DNA of 5,790 bases, taken from assembly GCA_038230775.1 (NCBI GenBank), contig JBBRMQ010000259.1, forward strand, positions 1-5,790, given 5' to 3'. Made by a program: the position numbers and the translations under genes. Positions within the stretch are counted from its first letter, which is position 1. Every line of letters starts with the position of its first letter. The notes beneath the pieces were generated by a model, which was not told where the DNA came from, searched no databases, and saw nothing but the letters and a program-made list of their open reading frames with translations. Positions 5,410 to 5,790 of this stretch are shown one piece after another. This DNA is from JBBRMQ01 sp038230775 (GTDB lineage Bacteria > Acidobacteriota > Thermoanaerobaculia > Gp7-AA8).

Positions 5410-5790
5410 ATGAGAACATTGATTACCATCACTTCCGCGGCCGCTCTGACCGCCGGAATCTGCCTCGCGGATATCCACATCGAACAGAAGACGCAGTTTC
5501 ACATCGCCGGAGCGGCCGGAGCGATCGTGAACGTCTTCTCCCGCACCGCTCGCGAGGGCACGACCAACACCACGGTGGTCCGCGGCGATCGCAAGCTCAC
5601 CCGCACCAACGACAGCGGCGAGATCATCGACCTCGGCGAAGAGAAGGTCTACACACTCGACTTCGAGCGAAAGACGTACACCGTGAAAACGTTCGCCGAC
5701 CTGCGACGCGAGTACGAGGAGCAGAAGGAGCGCGCTCGGAAAGCGGCTGAGAAACGGAGCGGCACTCCCACAAAGAACGAAGGTCCGGAA
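5410..5790 (+). CDS. Exported protein of unknown function, C-terminus missing
   Basis: The 127 visible residues are open to the right edge. Residues 1-20 are a clear signal peptide with cleavage after C-L-A, leaving a mature start D-I-H-I-E-Q. The mature part has short beta-strands (V-V-R-G-D-R-K around 58-64, then I-I-D-L-G-E-E-K-V-Y-T-L-D around 73-85, then K-T-Y-T-V-K around 89-94). A Lys/Arg/Glu-rich helix starts at about 97 (A-D-L-R-R-E-Y-E-E-Q-K). This pattern resembles DUF4412-like exported proteins, recognised from memory only, in which the strands are thought to pack as an envelope domain. No Shine-Dalgarno precedes the ATG, and the promoter suggests a leaderless message. It shares its control region with the divergent RHH-like gene, which is a candidate regulator. 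Function is unknown. Confidence 0.82.
   Translation, partial: MRTLITITSAAALTAGICLADIHIEQKTQFHIAGAAGAIVNVFSRTAREGTTNTTVVRGDRKLTRTNDSGEIIDLGEEKVYTLDFERKTYTVKTFADLRREYEEQKERARKAAEKRSGTPTKNEGPE

Overview
This is a G+C-rich bacterial window with tightly packed genes. It most resembles an Acidobacteriota-type genome. That is an inference from the BlaI/M56-peptidase pair with 29-residue 'GVTP' repeats and from the style of the small ribbon-helix-helix protein, not from any marker gene. Five genes are supported. Four are on the minus strand and one, cut by the right edge, is on the plus strand. No RNA gene, insertion sequence, CRISPR array or tRNA is visible, and no gene-free stretch exceeds 300 bases.

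Right part, 5096-5790: a divergent pair. An 85-residue ribbon-helix-helix-like protein reads left and a secreted protein of unknown function reads right. The short gap between them holds three tandem 8-bp palindromic GGTACC boxes overlapping the start codon of the first gene, plus a separate inverted repeat. Neither gene has a Shine-Dalgarno sequence, and both have a TAnnnT hexamer 6-7 bases before the ATG, which suggests leaderless transcripts.

Centre, 1635-4985: a three-gene minus-strand operon. A promoter carrying two BlaI-like palindromes 21 bp apart drives a BlaI-family repressor. The repressor gene overlaps by ATGA with a 643-residue BlaR1-like M56 membrane metalloprotease. After 24 bases comes a 314-residue exported protein. 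The receptor has the four-helix, HExxH-containing BlaR1 core, but where BlaR1 carries a penicillin-binding sensor it carries a charged linker, a Met-Ala-Pro run and exactly six 29-residue repeats. The exported third protein has its own set of seven related repeats behind a beta-rich domain. The layout suggests a BlaI/BlaR-type proteolytic signalling switch whose sensor is a repeat domain facing the same compartment as a partner built from the same repeats. The signal sensed is unknown.

Left part, 1-1525: the N-terminal 475 residues of a large exported beta-strand-repeat (adhesin or beta-helix-like) protein. It starts at a TTG with a perfect AGGAGG and runs off the left edge. It is separated from the operon by a hairpin and probably has its own promoter.
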